Part shown: positions 25,277 to 32,937 of the stretch, piece after piece
How positions within the stretch are numbered: position 1 is the first letter of the stretch
Layout of the letters: each line of letters begins with the position of its first letter
From: Streptosporangium subroseum
GTDB lineage: Bacteria; Actinomycetota; Actinomycetes; Streptosporangiales; Streptosporangiaceae
Direction of reading: 5' to 3'
DNA length: 64,000 nucleotides
Assembly (NCBI RefSeq): GCF_900188345.1
Contig: NZ_FZOD01000017.1
Span: forward strand, 97,420 to 161,419
Notes under the pieces: model-generated
What the model was told of the DNA's origin: nothing
Seen by the model: only the letters and a program-made list of their open reading frames with translations
Database searches by the model: none
Program-made: the position numbers and the translations under genes

Positions 25277-25714
25277 ATGCGTATCCGTATCGCCGCGCCG
25301 GCGCTGGTCACCGTCGGCCTTCTCACCGCCCTGGCCACCGCAGCCAACGCCACCACCGCCGTCGCGGCCGTTCCCGCCGCTCCGGCACCGTGCGCCCAGC
25401 AGCAGCTCGCACTGATGAACGCCGAGGACGCCATCGAGAACGTCGACGCCGCCCCGGGGGTCAAGGCCGCCTACGACGCTCTGGTGAAGGCCGGTGCGGT
25501 CGCCGACGTCGACAAGCTCTCCCAGAAGATGGCCCCGAACCAGCTCGGGGCCAAGATGCAGGCGCTGACTCCCGCTGAGACGCAGGCGCTGCAGGCCTAC
25601 AACGCCGCTGGGGACAAGTATCTGCAGATGCGCAACGCGGCGCTCGCGAAGGCGGCTCCGCAGCGGCAGAACTCCAGGGAAGCGCTCAGGAAGTGTCTCA
25701 GGGCCCACGTCTGA
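25277..25714 (+). CDS. Small secreted protein with two cysteines
   Basis: 145 residues from ATG at 25277 with a GACAGGAG site. A typical signal peptide (RIRIAAPALVTVGLLTALAT, then cleavage near ANA or AVA, about 25-32) leads to an Ala- and Gln-rich helical protein. It has one Cys near the mature N-terminus (APCAQQQ) and one near the C-terminus (RKCLRAHV), which could form a disulfide. No domain recognised. Preceded by an AT-richer promoter region (25200-25260) and followed by a hairpin. Confidence 0.8.
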   Translation: MRIRIAAPALVTVGLLTALATAANATTAVAAVPAAPAPCAQQQLALMNAEDAIENVDAAPGVKAAYDALVKAGAVADVDKLSQKMAPNQLGAKMQALTPAETQALQAYNAAGDKYLQMRNAALAKAAPQRQNSREALRKCLRAHV

Positions 25715-25733
25715 CCCTGAGCGCGCATGACAC

Positions 25734-25779
25734 GGCCGGAGCTTCCGAGACCACGACCACGGTGATCGGGGCTCCGGCC
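25734..25779 (+). terminator. Hairpin after the secreted protein gene
   Basis: 9-bp perfect stem GGCCGGAGC (25734-25742) / GCTCCGGCC (25771-25779) with a 28-base loop, 20 bases after the stop. Confidence 0.55.
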
Positions 25780-26119
25780 CGCGCGTTGCAGCTAGCAGGT
25801 ATGTCGGCTCCCCAGCCCGCCAGGGGTGCGAATTCGTGTTAGCGGTGATGAATCCGGGGCCTTTCGGAGCGAAGCTTGATGTAGTCGAGAGATGTCACCG
25901 GAGGGCTGCTGATGAACGGTCACGCCGTCGGAGAGCGAGTGCACTCCGGTCTGGCGACCGCAGAGCCCGTGCCTGGCCCCGGCCTGACCGGAGGACGCCG
26001 GCATCGCAGTCGGTCATCGGACTCGACCATCCGATCGCACAGTCTCGACCCTCGCCATAGCGCTGTTTGACGAACACCAGGGCGCCGGGGATCGAACGTA
26101 CATCCGACAGGAGAAGCAC
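25780..26119. other. Intergenic region without a clear gene
   Basis: About 340 bases. Short frames exist but lack sites and codon bias. The last 50 bases hold the site for the small secreted protein at 26120. Nothing else recognised. Confidence 0.5.
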
Positions 26120-26359
26120 ATGCGTTTCCACATGCGTCTCATCGCACGGGCGTCGGCATGGACAGGAGCAGCGGCACTGGCCGCCGCCCTCGGTGTGGTT
26201 CCGAGCGCCGTCGCTGAGACCTCTCACGCGCAGTCCGCGGGAGTCTGGCAGGTCGCTGCCGCCACGCAGTCGGCGGTCCTGAGCAACGACGGCCCAGGAA
26301 GCAACCATCGCCGCAGCCGGGGTGGCTCGGGCCTCATCAGTGACCGCATCAACAGGTGA
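26120..26359 (+). CDS. Small secreted peptide precursor
   Basis: 79 residues from ATG at 26120, preceded by GACAGGAGAAG. The signal sequence has basic residues (MRFHMRLIARASAW), a hydrophobic core and a cleavage-like AVA near residue 32. About 45 mature residues remain, ending in a basic glycine-rich tail (NHRRSRGGSGLISDRINR). No cysteine is present. The role is unknown; it could be a cell-surface or peptide product and sits near a CPBP protease and another secreted protein, but no link is shown. Confidence 0.55.
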   Translation: MRFHMRLIARASAWTGAAALAAALGVVPSAVAETSHAQSAGVWQVAAATQSAVLSNDGPGSNHRRSRGGSGLISDRINR

Positions 26360-26456
26360 CCGCTGTGACCGGCGGGGCTCGAATCACCGTTTCGGCGGGG
26401 GAGTAGCCCTTTGAGGCACCCGGAATCCGATGAGAGCACCACAGGAAGTCAGTGAA

Positions 26457-26479
26457 GGGCCGGGGCTCAGCCCCGGCCC
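26457..26479. terminator. Strong hairpin between convergent genes
   Basis: 10-bp stem GGGCCGGGGC / GCCCCGGCCC with the loop TCA, between the secreted peptide gene and the leftward oxidoreductase gene. Confidence 0.8.
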
Positions 26480-26595
26480 CTCGCGCGGAACGGACCGGGT
26501 TCCGGACCGTCCGCTCCACCACGCGGGCCCTGATCGCCGTGATCAGGCGTCGCGCGCCTCCGGTGACAGGAGGGTCGCGGTGGGCAGGGGGGCGG

Positions 26596-27573
26596 TCAGG
26601 CCTGGACGACCACCACCATCTTGCCGCCGGCCTCACCGGCCTCCATCACGCGATGCGCCTCGCGTATCTCCTCGAAGCCGAACACCCGCGACGGCTTCGC
26701 CTTGAGGCGGCCGGCCGCCACCTGCTCCGCGATTTCCTGGAGCGGCACGTCGGAGAGCGGGAAACCGGGGGTCCCGAAGACGAAGCTGCCGAAGAAGGTC
26801 AGATAGACGCCGCTGGCCATCTGCAGCAGCGGGTTGAAGTCGGCGATCGGATCGAGACCGCCCAGCCAGCCGGCCAGACAGGCGCGACCGCCCCGGCGCA
26901 GCATCGCGAGGGAGTCGAGAATGGTGCTGTTGCCCACGAGGTCGAGCACGGCGTCGATCCGCTTGGCCTCGGCGATCCGCCGGGAAAGCTCCGGCCCCTC
27001 CAGTTCGGCGCGGCCGGTGCCGAGCTTCTCCAACAGGGCGAAACTCTCGTGGTGGCGCGTGGTGGCGATGACCCGTGCGCCGGCGTTCACCGCGAGGTTG
27101 ACCGCGGCCTGGCCGAAGGAGGAGGTCGCGCCCCGGATGACCAAGATCCGTCCCTCGGTGATCTCCAGGTTGCGGAACAGGCAGGTCCAGGCGGTGGCGT
27201 AGGTCTCCGGAATCACGGCGAGCTCCGCCCAGGACAGATCGGACTCGATGAGCGCCACGTTCGACGCCGGCGCCCGGGTGTATTCGGCGTAACTGCCGTT
27301 GACGGTACGGCCGAGGCCGCCCATCAGCGCCGCGACCTTGGCGCCGACCGGGAACTCGCCGCCGGGGCAGGACCTCACCAGCCCGACGCACTCGATGCCG
27401 CTCACCTCCGCGGCCTCGGCCCACTCACCTCTGCGCATGTGCATCTCGGCGTGATTGAGGCCGAACGCCTTGACCTCGATGACAACCTGACCGGCCATGG
27501 GTTCGGGCTCCGGCAGTTCCCTGTAGACGAGGCTGTCCGGTCCGCCGAATTCCTCGATGACGATGGCACGCAT
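26596..27573 (-). CDS. Quinone oxidoreductase-like (zinc-free) medium-chain dehydrogenase
   Basis: 325 residues from ATG at 27573 with a GGAG site. An in-frame ATG 13 codons upstream is less likely. The N-terminal GroES-like domain has IEVKAFGLNHAEMHMRRGE and lacks zinc-binding cysteines in the usual pattern. The nucleotide-binding region reads VIRGATSSFGQAAVNLAVNAGARVIATTRHH, with the canonical AxxGxxG partly replaced by ATSSFGQ. The C-terminus GKMVVVVQA is typical. NADPH-dependent reduction of quinones or enones is the family role; the substrate is unknown. Confidence 0.88.
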   Translation of the reverse strand: MRAIVIEEFGGPDSLVYRELPEPEPMAGQVVIEVKAFGLNHAEMHMRRGEWAEAAEVSGIECVGLVRSCPGGEFPVGAKVAALMGGLGRTVNGSYAEYTRAPASNVALIESDLSWAELAVIPETYATAWTCLFRNLEITEGRILVIRGATSSFGQAAVNLAVNAGARVIATTRHHESFALLEKLGTGRAELEGPELSRRIAEAKRIDAVLDLVGNSTILDSLAMLRRGGRACLAGWLGGLDPIADFNPLLQMASGVYLTFFGSFVFGTPGFPLSDVPLQEIAEQVAAGRLKAKPSRVFGFEEIREAHRVMEAGEAGGKMVVVVQA

Positions 27574-27897
27574 CACGGCTCCAGATGGATGGGCGGCGGG
27601 CTCGTTCGACAACGGCGGACGCCGCGGTTTTACGGGCCGGTTGGGACTTCAGCCGGAGAGGGACTCGCGGATCGCCCGAATCCCCTCTGCGCCGCGACGA
27701 TGTCGTATCGTGTGCCCCTCTGTCCCTTCTTTCCCTCCGAAATCGACTCTAATGACGAGGCGGGCGACCCGGCCTCTTCCGTCTGATCGGCCATCTCGTG
27801 GTGGGCGGAACCGATGGGCCGGGTTGTCGCCGAGGGGGAGCGGCTCGCGGCACCTCCGGGGCGAGACGCCGCTCTTCCGCCGGGGACGGAGAACGGC
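27574..27897. other. Intergenic region upstream of the oxidoreductase gene
   Basis: About 325 bases, with lower G+C near 27680-27760, which is the likely promoter area for the leftward oxidoreductase gene. Nothing is convincingly coding on either strand. Confidence 0.45.
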
Positions 27898-27945
27898 GTT
27901 CCCCCGGCCGGGGCGCTCCGGCCGGGGCGCTCCGGCCGGGGGAAC
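27898..27945 (-). terminator. Hairpin with internal GC repeat after the MFS gene
   Basis: 12-bp perfect inverted repeat GTTCCCCCGGCC (27898-27909) / GGCCGGGGGAAC (27934-27945). The 24-base loop holds copies of GGGGCGCTCCGGCC that can pair among themselves. It lies 6 bases beyond the MFS stop. Confidence 0.75.
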
Positions 27946-27951
27946 GGGCGG

Positions 27952-29643
27952 TCACGTACGGGATTCGAGTGCCGCCAGCTCGCGTTCGACGGCGCGCTGG
28001 TGCTCCTCGGCGTCCTCACGCGCCCGCCGGGGGCTCCAGCGTCCGGCCATGGCGAAGATGAACGGAAGGAAGACGACCTGACCTCCCAGGCACACCCACC
28101 ACCAGATCTGCCACTGGCCAGGACCCTCCTGCGCGGCCTTCTGAACCTCGGCGCCGTGCTCCCGCAGGATCTTGAGCTGCGGCCCGGCCTGCTGGACGAC
28201 GGCGAGCTCGGCGACGCCCACCTCCTGGGCCGCCCGGGCCGCGAGCTCGGGCGGAACGGAGCCCGCCGGATGCCTGGCCAGCTCGGCGAAGAGCTGCGGA
28301 TGGGCGTTCACGATGGCCAGCGCCGGGCCCGCCTGCGCCTGCGCGGCCTGTACCTCGGCTCCGTGCTCCACGAGCGGGGTCACGGAGGTCACCACGAGCG
28401 GCACGAACGCCGCCGAGACGGCCACGACGATGCGCAGGATCCATCCCCACACGGCGAGCCCGGTCGCGGTGGCGGCGGGGTTGTGCTTCTCGACGGTCTC
28501 GGTGAAGCCCGCCATCCAGGGGGCGTACGTCAGGCCGCCGAAGATTCCGATGCCGACGAACAGCCAGGCGAAGCTGTCGTACGCCGTGTCCGGGCGGGTG
28601 GCGAGCATCGCGAAGATCGCGGTGACGACCACCGAGCCGACGCCGCCGACGAGCATCAGCGGCTTGCGGACGCGGAGCCGGTCCGACAGCAGCCCGGCCA
28701 GGATGAGCGCGATGGCGTTCGCCGCCCAGTACCAGTTGGCGAGCCCGTTGGTGCGCTGCTCGCTGTAGCCGAACGTCGCGGAGAAGTAGATGACGAAGTT
28801 GCCGACCGCCGCGTAGTACAGCAGCAGGTAGACGCTGATGGCGAAGGCCGAGCCGACCACGTCCAGCCGGAACATCTGCCGCCAGTGGCCGGTGAGCTGC
28901 TGGTCGGGGTCGATGCCCCGCGCGCGTGCCTCGATCAGGGCGCGGTCGCGCATGCTGACCATGACCTGGTCGCGCAGCCGGGGCGACAGCTCACGCAGGC
29001 CGAACAGCGCGATGACGAACACCACCAGGGCGCTGATCCCGGAGTAGCGGAGCTCGTCCTGCCAGGTCGAGGTGTCGAGCGTCGCACTGGTGACGGTCGT
29101 GACGACGAGGCTTCCGATGACCGGGCCCATCGTCCAGTAGCCCATGGCGGTGGCGCGACCGAGCTGAGGGGAGAAGTCGCGGATCAGGGCCGGGGTGGCG
29201 ACCAGGACGATGCCCTCGACGAAGCTGAGTCCGGCGAACAGCAGCAGGTAGACGGTCTTGTTCGGCGCGTGCGGCAGGAGGAGGACCAGGACGCCGGCGA
29301 TCAGCAGGCCGTACACGACCAGGTTCGCGCGGCCCCAGCGGTCGGCGAGCCCGGCGACCAGGGACGCGAACGCCCCGACCACGTTGCCCACCACCGACAG
29401 CAGGATGAAGTAGCCGAACGTCATCCGGTAGTGCGTGATGATCGACGTCGCGACGGCGTACTGGATGTAGAGCAGGTAGTACAGGACGATCGTGGTGACC
29501 ACCACGATCGCGAGGTAGGCGTAGCGGCGGCTCGACTCCGGGTAGTGCGCGAGGTCACGGTGCCACAGCCGGGCCAGGAGACCGGGTGCGGCGCCGTCGT
29601 CGCGTGGTGGGACACCGTCGTCGGGGGATGGGGAAACGGTCAT
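27952..29643 (-). CDS. MFS transporter with a long cytoplasmic or outside loop near the C-terminus
   Basis: 563 residues from ATG at 29643. Twelve-helix MFS pattern with SLVAGLADRWGRANLVVYG after helix 2 and LAGLLSDRLRVRKPLMLVGG after helix 8. A segment of about 80 residues (HGAEVQAAQAQAGPALAIVN to KAAQEGPGQW), Ala- and Glu-rich and helical, is inserted between the last two helices. The C-terminal tail is highly charged (ARREDAEEHQRAVERELAAL-like order). It starts 47 bases after the phosphotriesterase-family gene and likely imports that enzyme's substrate. Confidence 0.85.
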   Translation of the reverse strand: MTVSPSPDDGVPPRDDGAAPGLLARLWHRDLAHYPESSRRYAYLAIVVVTTIVLYYLLYIQYAVATSIITHYRMTFGYFILLSVVGNVVGAFASLVAGLADRWGRANLVVYGLLIAGVLVLLLPHAPNKTVYLLLFAGLSFVEGIVLVATPALIRDFSPQLGRATAMGYWTMGPVIGSLVVTTVTSATLDTSTWQDELRYSGISALVVFVIALFGLRELSPRLRDQVMVSMRDRALIEARARGIDPDQQLTGHWRQMFRLDVVGSAFAISVYLLLYYAAVGNFVIYFSATFGYSEQRTNGLANWYWAANAIALILAGLLSDRLRVRKPLMLVGGVGSVVVTAIFAMLATRPDTAYDSFAWLFVGIGIFGGLTYAPWMAGFTETVEKHNPAATATGLAVWGWILRIVVAVSAAFVPLVVTSVTPLVEHGAEVQAAQAQAGPALAIVNAHPQLFAELARHPAGSVPPELAARAAQEVGVAELAVVQQAGPQLKILREHGAEVQKAAQEGPGQWQIWWWVCLGGQVVFLPFIFAMAGRWSPRRAREDAEEHQRAVERELAALESRT

Positions 29644-29690
29644 GTGCGGACTCCTCTGGGCGGTCTCCCCCGAGATTTGGTCCTGGAGCT

Positions 29691-30674
29691 TCAGGGCACT
29701 TCGAAAAAACGGCGCGGGACGTCCAGGAGCATCGTGGTGATCTGCTTCTCGGTTACGCCCCGCTCGCGCACGTAGGGCAGGACGTCCTCACCGAGGTGCA
29801 GGTAATGCCATTGGGGCAGGAACGGCATGACGTTCGGGTCGATCCAGTCGATGTAGCAGGCCGCGTCCTGCGACAGCACCATGTGGTCGGCGTAGCCGCG
29901 GTGGCACATCTCCACGAGCGTGTCGGCGCGCGCCTCGAAGGTGGTGTCCGCGTTGAGGCCGAATCGGTCCATGCCGAGGACGAACCCGGCGTCGGCGAGC
30001 TCGGCGAGCTGGTCGCAGTCGGTGGTGTCGCCGCTGTGCCCGAGGACGATCCGGGACGGCTCGACACCTTCCTCGTCGCACATCACCCGCTTGACCAGGG
30101 CTCCGGTCCGGGAGCCCGGATGGGTGTGCACGGTGATCGGCGCCCCGGTGAGCCGATGGGCGCGGGCGACGGCGCGCATCACCCGCTCGACGCCCGGCGT
30201 CAGTCCCTCGCGGTCGATCGCACACTTGAGCATGCCGGCCCTGATGCCGGTGCCGGCTATCCCGTCGGTGAGGTCGGTGACGAACATGTCGACCATCGGG
30301 TCCGGAACCTCGGTGCCGAGCGTCTCGTTGAGGGCCGGGCCACGGTGACGGAAGTAGGCCGGGACGCTGTCGTAGGTGTAGACCCCGGTCGCCACGATGA
30401 TATTGAGCTCCGGCACCCGCTCGGAGATCCGCTGGATCCGCGGGATGTACCGGCCGAGCCCGATCACGGTCGGGTCGACGATCGTCTTGACGCCCTGCGC
30501 GGCCAGCGCCCGCAGCTTGGCGACCGCGTCGGCGACCCGTGTGTCCTCGTCGCCCCACTCGTCGGGATGATTCTGCTGGACGTCGGCGGTGAGGACGAAG
30601 ACGTGCTCGTGCATGTAGGTCCGGCCGAGCTCGGAGGTGTCGATGACGCCGTGGACGGTGCTGACGAAGCTCAT
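29691..30674 (-). CDS. Phosphotriesterase-family amidohydrolase (lactonase-like)
   Basis: 327 residues from ATG at 30674 with an AAGGAG site. Binuclear-metal ligands of the PTE family are visible: HEH in the TYMHEHVFV motif, a lysine in RAGMLKCAIDREG, histidines in ITVHTHPGSRTG and IVLGHSGDTTD, and the aspartate in VLGMDRFG. Family members hydrolyse lactones or phosphotriesters. It is followed by an MFS transporter and preceded by an 11-bp palindrome and a TetR gene on the same strand, giving a catabolic transport cassette. Confidence 0.9.
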   Translation of the reverse strand: MSFVSTVHGVIDTSELGRTYMHEHVFVLTADVQQNHPDEWGDEDTRVADAVAKLRALAAQGVKTIVDPTVIGLGRYIPRIQRISERVPELNIIVATGVYTYDSVPAYFRHRGPALNETLGTEVPDPMVDMFVTDLTDGIAGTGIRAGMLKCAIDREGLTPGVERVMRAVARAHRLTGAPITVHTHPGSRTGALVKRVMCDEEGVEPSRIVLGHSGDTTDCDQLAELADAGFVLGMDRFGLNADTTFEARADTLVEMCHRGYADHMVLSQDAACYIDWIDPNVMPFLPQWHYLHLGEDVLPYVRERGVTEKQITTMLLDVPRRFFEVP

Positions 30675-30715
30675 GCGCGCGGCTCCTTGCTGAAGCTCAT
30701 GGTGCTCCCGGCTTT

Positions 30716-30743
30716 CGCACATACCGACCGCCCGGTATGTGCG
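30716..30743. promoter_or_regulatory. Perfect palindromic operator upstream of the phosphotriesterase gene
   Basis: Arms CGCACATACCG (30716-30726) and CGGTATGTGCG (30733-30743) with a 6-base spacer, about 40-70 bases upstream of the ATG. The ACATACCG/CGGTATGT core is of the kind bound by TetR-family repressors. The responsible regulator is not certain. Confidence 0.75.
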
Positions 30744-30813
30744 GGAAACGTATCGCCGGGTCCGGCCGGTGTCAATGGACCTTTCATGGAAGGAGACATG
30801 GGCGGCGGGCGCC

Positions 30814-31359
30814 TCACAGGGATGCCCGGACGCCGGTGATGATCAATTCGAGGCCGTCGCGGAAGACACGGTCGCGGCGCTCTCCGGACCAGGCGTCGGC
30901 GCCGGTTTCACGGGCCTGCTGCTCGATCGTGTAGCCGTTGACGTAGGCCAGGACGGTGTCCACGGCGACGGCGGCCGTGTCCTCGGGGACGCCCGCGGCG
31001 GCCAGGGCGGCGATGAGGCCGTGGAAGGCGGCGACGGCCTCACCGCCGGGGTGGCGGAAGGTGGACATGAGGCGCGCGCCGTCGCGGTGGGCCAGCATGA
31101 CCTCGCGCGCGCCGGTCGCGACGCCGCGCAGTCGCTCGTCCCAGGAGCTGTCGGGGATTGGGGCGGCATCGGCCGGCGGGGTGACCAGGTGCGCGACCAT
31201 GGCGTCCAGCAGGGCCTGCTTGCTCGGGTAGTGCCGGTACAGCGCGCTTGCTCGCACGCCGAGCCGGCTCGCCAGGAGTCGCATGGTGAGACCGTCCAGG
31301 CCGACCTCGTCGAGCAGTTCGATCGCCGCCCGAAGCACCTCGTCACGCCGCTGTCCCAT
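30814..31359 (-). CDS. TetR-family regulator (tetracycline-repressor C-domain type)
   Basis: 181 residues from ATG at 31359. Helix-turn-helix: LDEVGLDGLTMRLLASRLGV and RASALYRHYPSKQALLDAM. The C-terminal part (RLMSTFRHPGGEAVAAFHG and VLAYVNGYTIEQQ) fits the TetR_C_1 group. It is divergent from the alpha/beta hydrolase at 31449, with a double palindrome between the two, and is upstream of the phosphotriesterase/MFS genes with a different palindrome. The double palindrome in its own divergent promoter is the best candidate operator. Confidence 0.9.
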   Translation of the reverse strand: MGQRRDEVLRAAIELLDEVGLDGLTMRLLASRLGVRASALYRHYPSKQALLDAMVAHLVTPPADAAPIPDSSWDERLRGVATGAREVMLAHRDGARLMSTFRHPGGEAVAAFHGLIAALAAAGVPEDTAAVAVDTVLAYVNGYTIEQQARETGADAWSGERRDRVFRDGLELIITGVRASL

Positions 31360-31395
31360 CGAGTCCTCCTGGCGGGGTTGACAGTCTGGCTTCGC

Positions 31396-31433
31396 CTACG
31401 TGAACAATGTACACGTGAACGTTGTTCACGTAG
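31396..31433. promoter_or_regulatory. Double TetR-type operator between tetR and hydrolase
   Basis: Two adjacent 15-bp near-palindromes, GTGAACAATGTACAC (31400-31414) and GTGAACGTTGTTCAC (31415-31429), set inside a larger perfect 12-bp inverted repeat CTACGTGAACAA / TTGTTCACGTAG. The arrangement suggests two repressor dimers side by side and covers the expected hydrolase promoter. Confidence 0.8.
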
Positions 31434-31448
31434 GAGATGGAGGACGTG

Positions 31449-32507
31449 ATGACCGAGCAAGGCATGGACCGCGGGGACGCGGCGGTGGAATCCGGCAGGG
31501 AGGCGCGGAAAAGGCCGGTCCCGGCCGCAGGGGACGCGGTGAAGGACTCGCCGCGCACCCGTCACACCGACGGAGACGACGCCGTGCGCGAATACGGCAA
31601 GGGCCAGATCCGTTCCGCCGACGCGGTGAAGGACCCGCCGCGCACCGGCCGCACCGACGCCGTGCACGAACACGGCAAGGGCCGGGTCGGTTCCGCCGAC
31701 GGGACCACGATCGGCTACCGGCAACGTGGACGCGGCCCCGGGGTGATCCTCCTGCACGGCGGAATGCTGGCATCGCAGCACCTCACGGAGCTTGCCGTCG
31801 CCCTGTCGGCCGAATACACCGTCTACGTGCCCGACCGTCGTGGACGCGGGCTGAGCGGGCCCCACGGCGATGACTACGGCGTCATGCGGGAGGTCGAAGA
31901 CCTGCGGGCGCTCATCACGGCGACCGGGGCGTCACGGGTCTTCGGCCTGAGCTCGGGGGCGCTCATCGCGCTGCGCACGGCCCTCGTCACCCCCGAGCTT
32001 GAACGGATCGCCCTGTACGAGCCTCCGCTGTCCGTCGACGGTTCGGTGCCGACGGACTGGGTGCCGCGCTACGACGACGAGATCGCCGCCGGCAAGATCG
32101 CCGCCGGTCTGGTCACGGTGCTGAAAGGTCTCGGCACCGAACCGATGTTCGTTCGAATCCCACGATTTGTGCTCGCGCCGCTCCTGGCGATCGGCTCGCG
32201 GGTGCGGCGCGAGGTTCCCGAAGGCGAGGTGACGATCGAGGCGCTCGTCCCCACGCAGCACTTCGACATGCGGGTGATCCGGGAGATGGCCGACACGGCC
32301 AAGGACTACGCGGCGCTCGATGCGCGGGTTCTGCTGCTCGGTGGCGCAAGGAGCCCGGCCTACTTCGGCGTCGCGCTGGACGCGCTCTCCGCCACGCTCC
32401 CGCATGCGCGACGTGCCGCGCTCCCGGGCCTGGGGCACTCGGGACCGGAGGACGATGGAGCCCCCCTTGTCGTGGCCCAGGCCCTGCGTGACTTCTTCGG
32501 CGAGTGA
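31449..32507 (+). CDS. Alpha/beta hydrolase with a duplicated N-terminal extension
   Basis: 352 residues from ATG at 31449, 5 bases after GGAGG; an ATG at 31437 is too close to any site. The hydrolase core begins near residue 83: VILLHGGMLASQHL, VPDRRGRGLSGPHG, nucleophile elbow GLSSGA, and an end region with LPGLGHSGPED providing the histidine. Ahead of it lie about 80 charged residues containing two copies of DAVKDxPRTxxT with DAVxExGKG, encoded by 31533-31619 and 31620-31700. This extension is not part of the fold and has no predicted signal. Repressed, probably, by the divergent TetR. Confidence 0.85.
   Translation: MTEQGMDRGDAAVESGREARKRPVPAAGDAVKDSPRTRHTDGDDAVREYGKGQIRSADAVKDPPRTGRTDAVHEHGKGRVGSADGTTIGYRQRGRGPGVILLHGGMLASQHLTELAVALSAEYTVYVPDRRGRGLSGPHGDDYGVMREVEDLRALITATGASRVFGLSSGALIALRTALVTPELERIALYEPPLSVDGSVPTDWVPRYDDEIAAGKIAAGLVTVLKGLGTEPMFVRIPRFVLAPLLAIGSRVRREVPEGEVTIEALVPTQHFDMRVIREMADTAKDYAALDARVLLLGGARSPAYFGVALDALSATLPHARRAALPGLGHSGPEDDGAPLVVAQALRDFFGE
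31533..31700 (+). repeat. In-frame tandem duplication in the hydrolase gene
   Basis: Units of 87 and 81 bases, both opening GACGCGGTGAAGGAC and ending in TCCGCC. The second lacks two codons. Confidence 0.8.
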
Positions 32508-32937
32508 TCGGCGGCGGGGTCTCGCCTCACCTTGACAGCTCACGTGACCCTTATGAGACTTGAAACGTAGCGTCCTACGCGGTGGGGCGATGCCGGAGTG
32601 GCCTTCCGTCCGGTGGTTCACATACAGGCCGGAGTTCGCCGGCACGAGCCCGCTTCCCTGCTCGCGGTGATTCCGGCGCCGGCCCGACTTCATGGTCGAA
32701 GTCATCGCCGTTCGTCCCGTGGCCGAGGGCCGGCCGAACCTCTGCCGGCCGGACCGCGCACTCCAGAAGCATCGTGGCCCCGAACCGGCGGGGAGCCGTG
32801 CCGGTCGAAGGACCGGGGGAGACTTCCCGCCGGGCCGTCGCACCCCTCACGCGCCCGCGGTCCGGGCCGCCGACTCTTCGACCGGCATGAGCCCCCGTGG
32901 CCACATACCTGAACGATCGAGAGAAGGGGTGTCCCAC
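32508..32937. other. Long leader or promoter region of the transketolase gene
   Basis: 430 bases without a convincing gene. A TTGACA hexamer at 32532-32537 followed 17 bases later by GAGACT (32555-32560) is a weak candidate promoter, and a small CGTAG/CTACG hairpin follows it. The frame upstream of the transketolase ATG is open but lacks codon bias, so it is treated as untranslated. Confidence 0.4.

Noticed and set aside
27898..27945. Origin-like or mobile repeat with GGGGCGCTCCGGCC copies
   Set aside because: It lies right after the MFS stop and folds as a single hairpin; a terminator is sufficient.
28016..28450. Leftward frame inside the MFS gene
   Set aside because: Out-of-frame reading of the MFS gene; no family or site.
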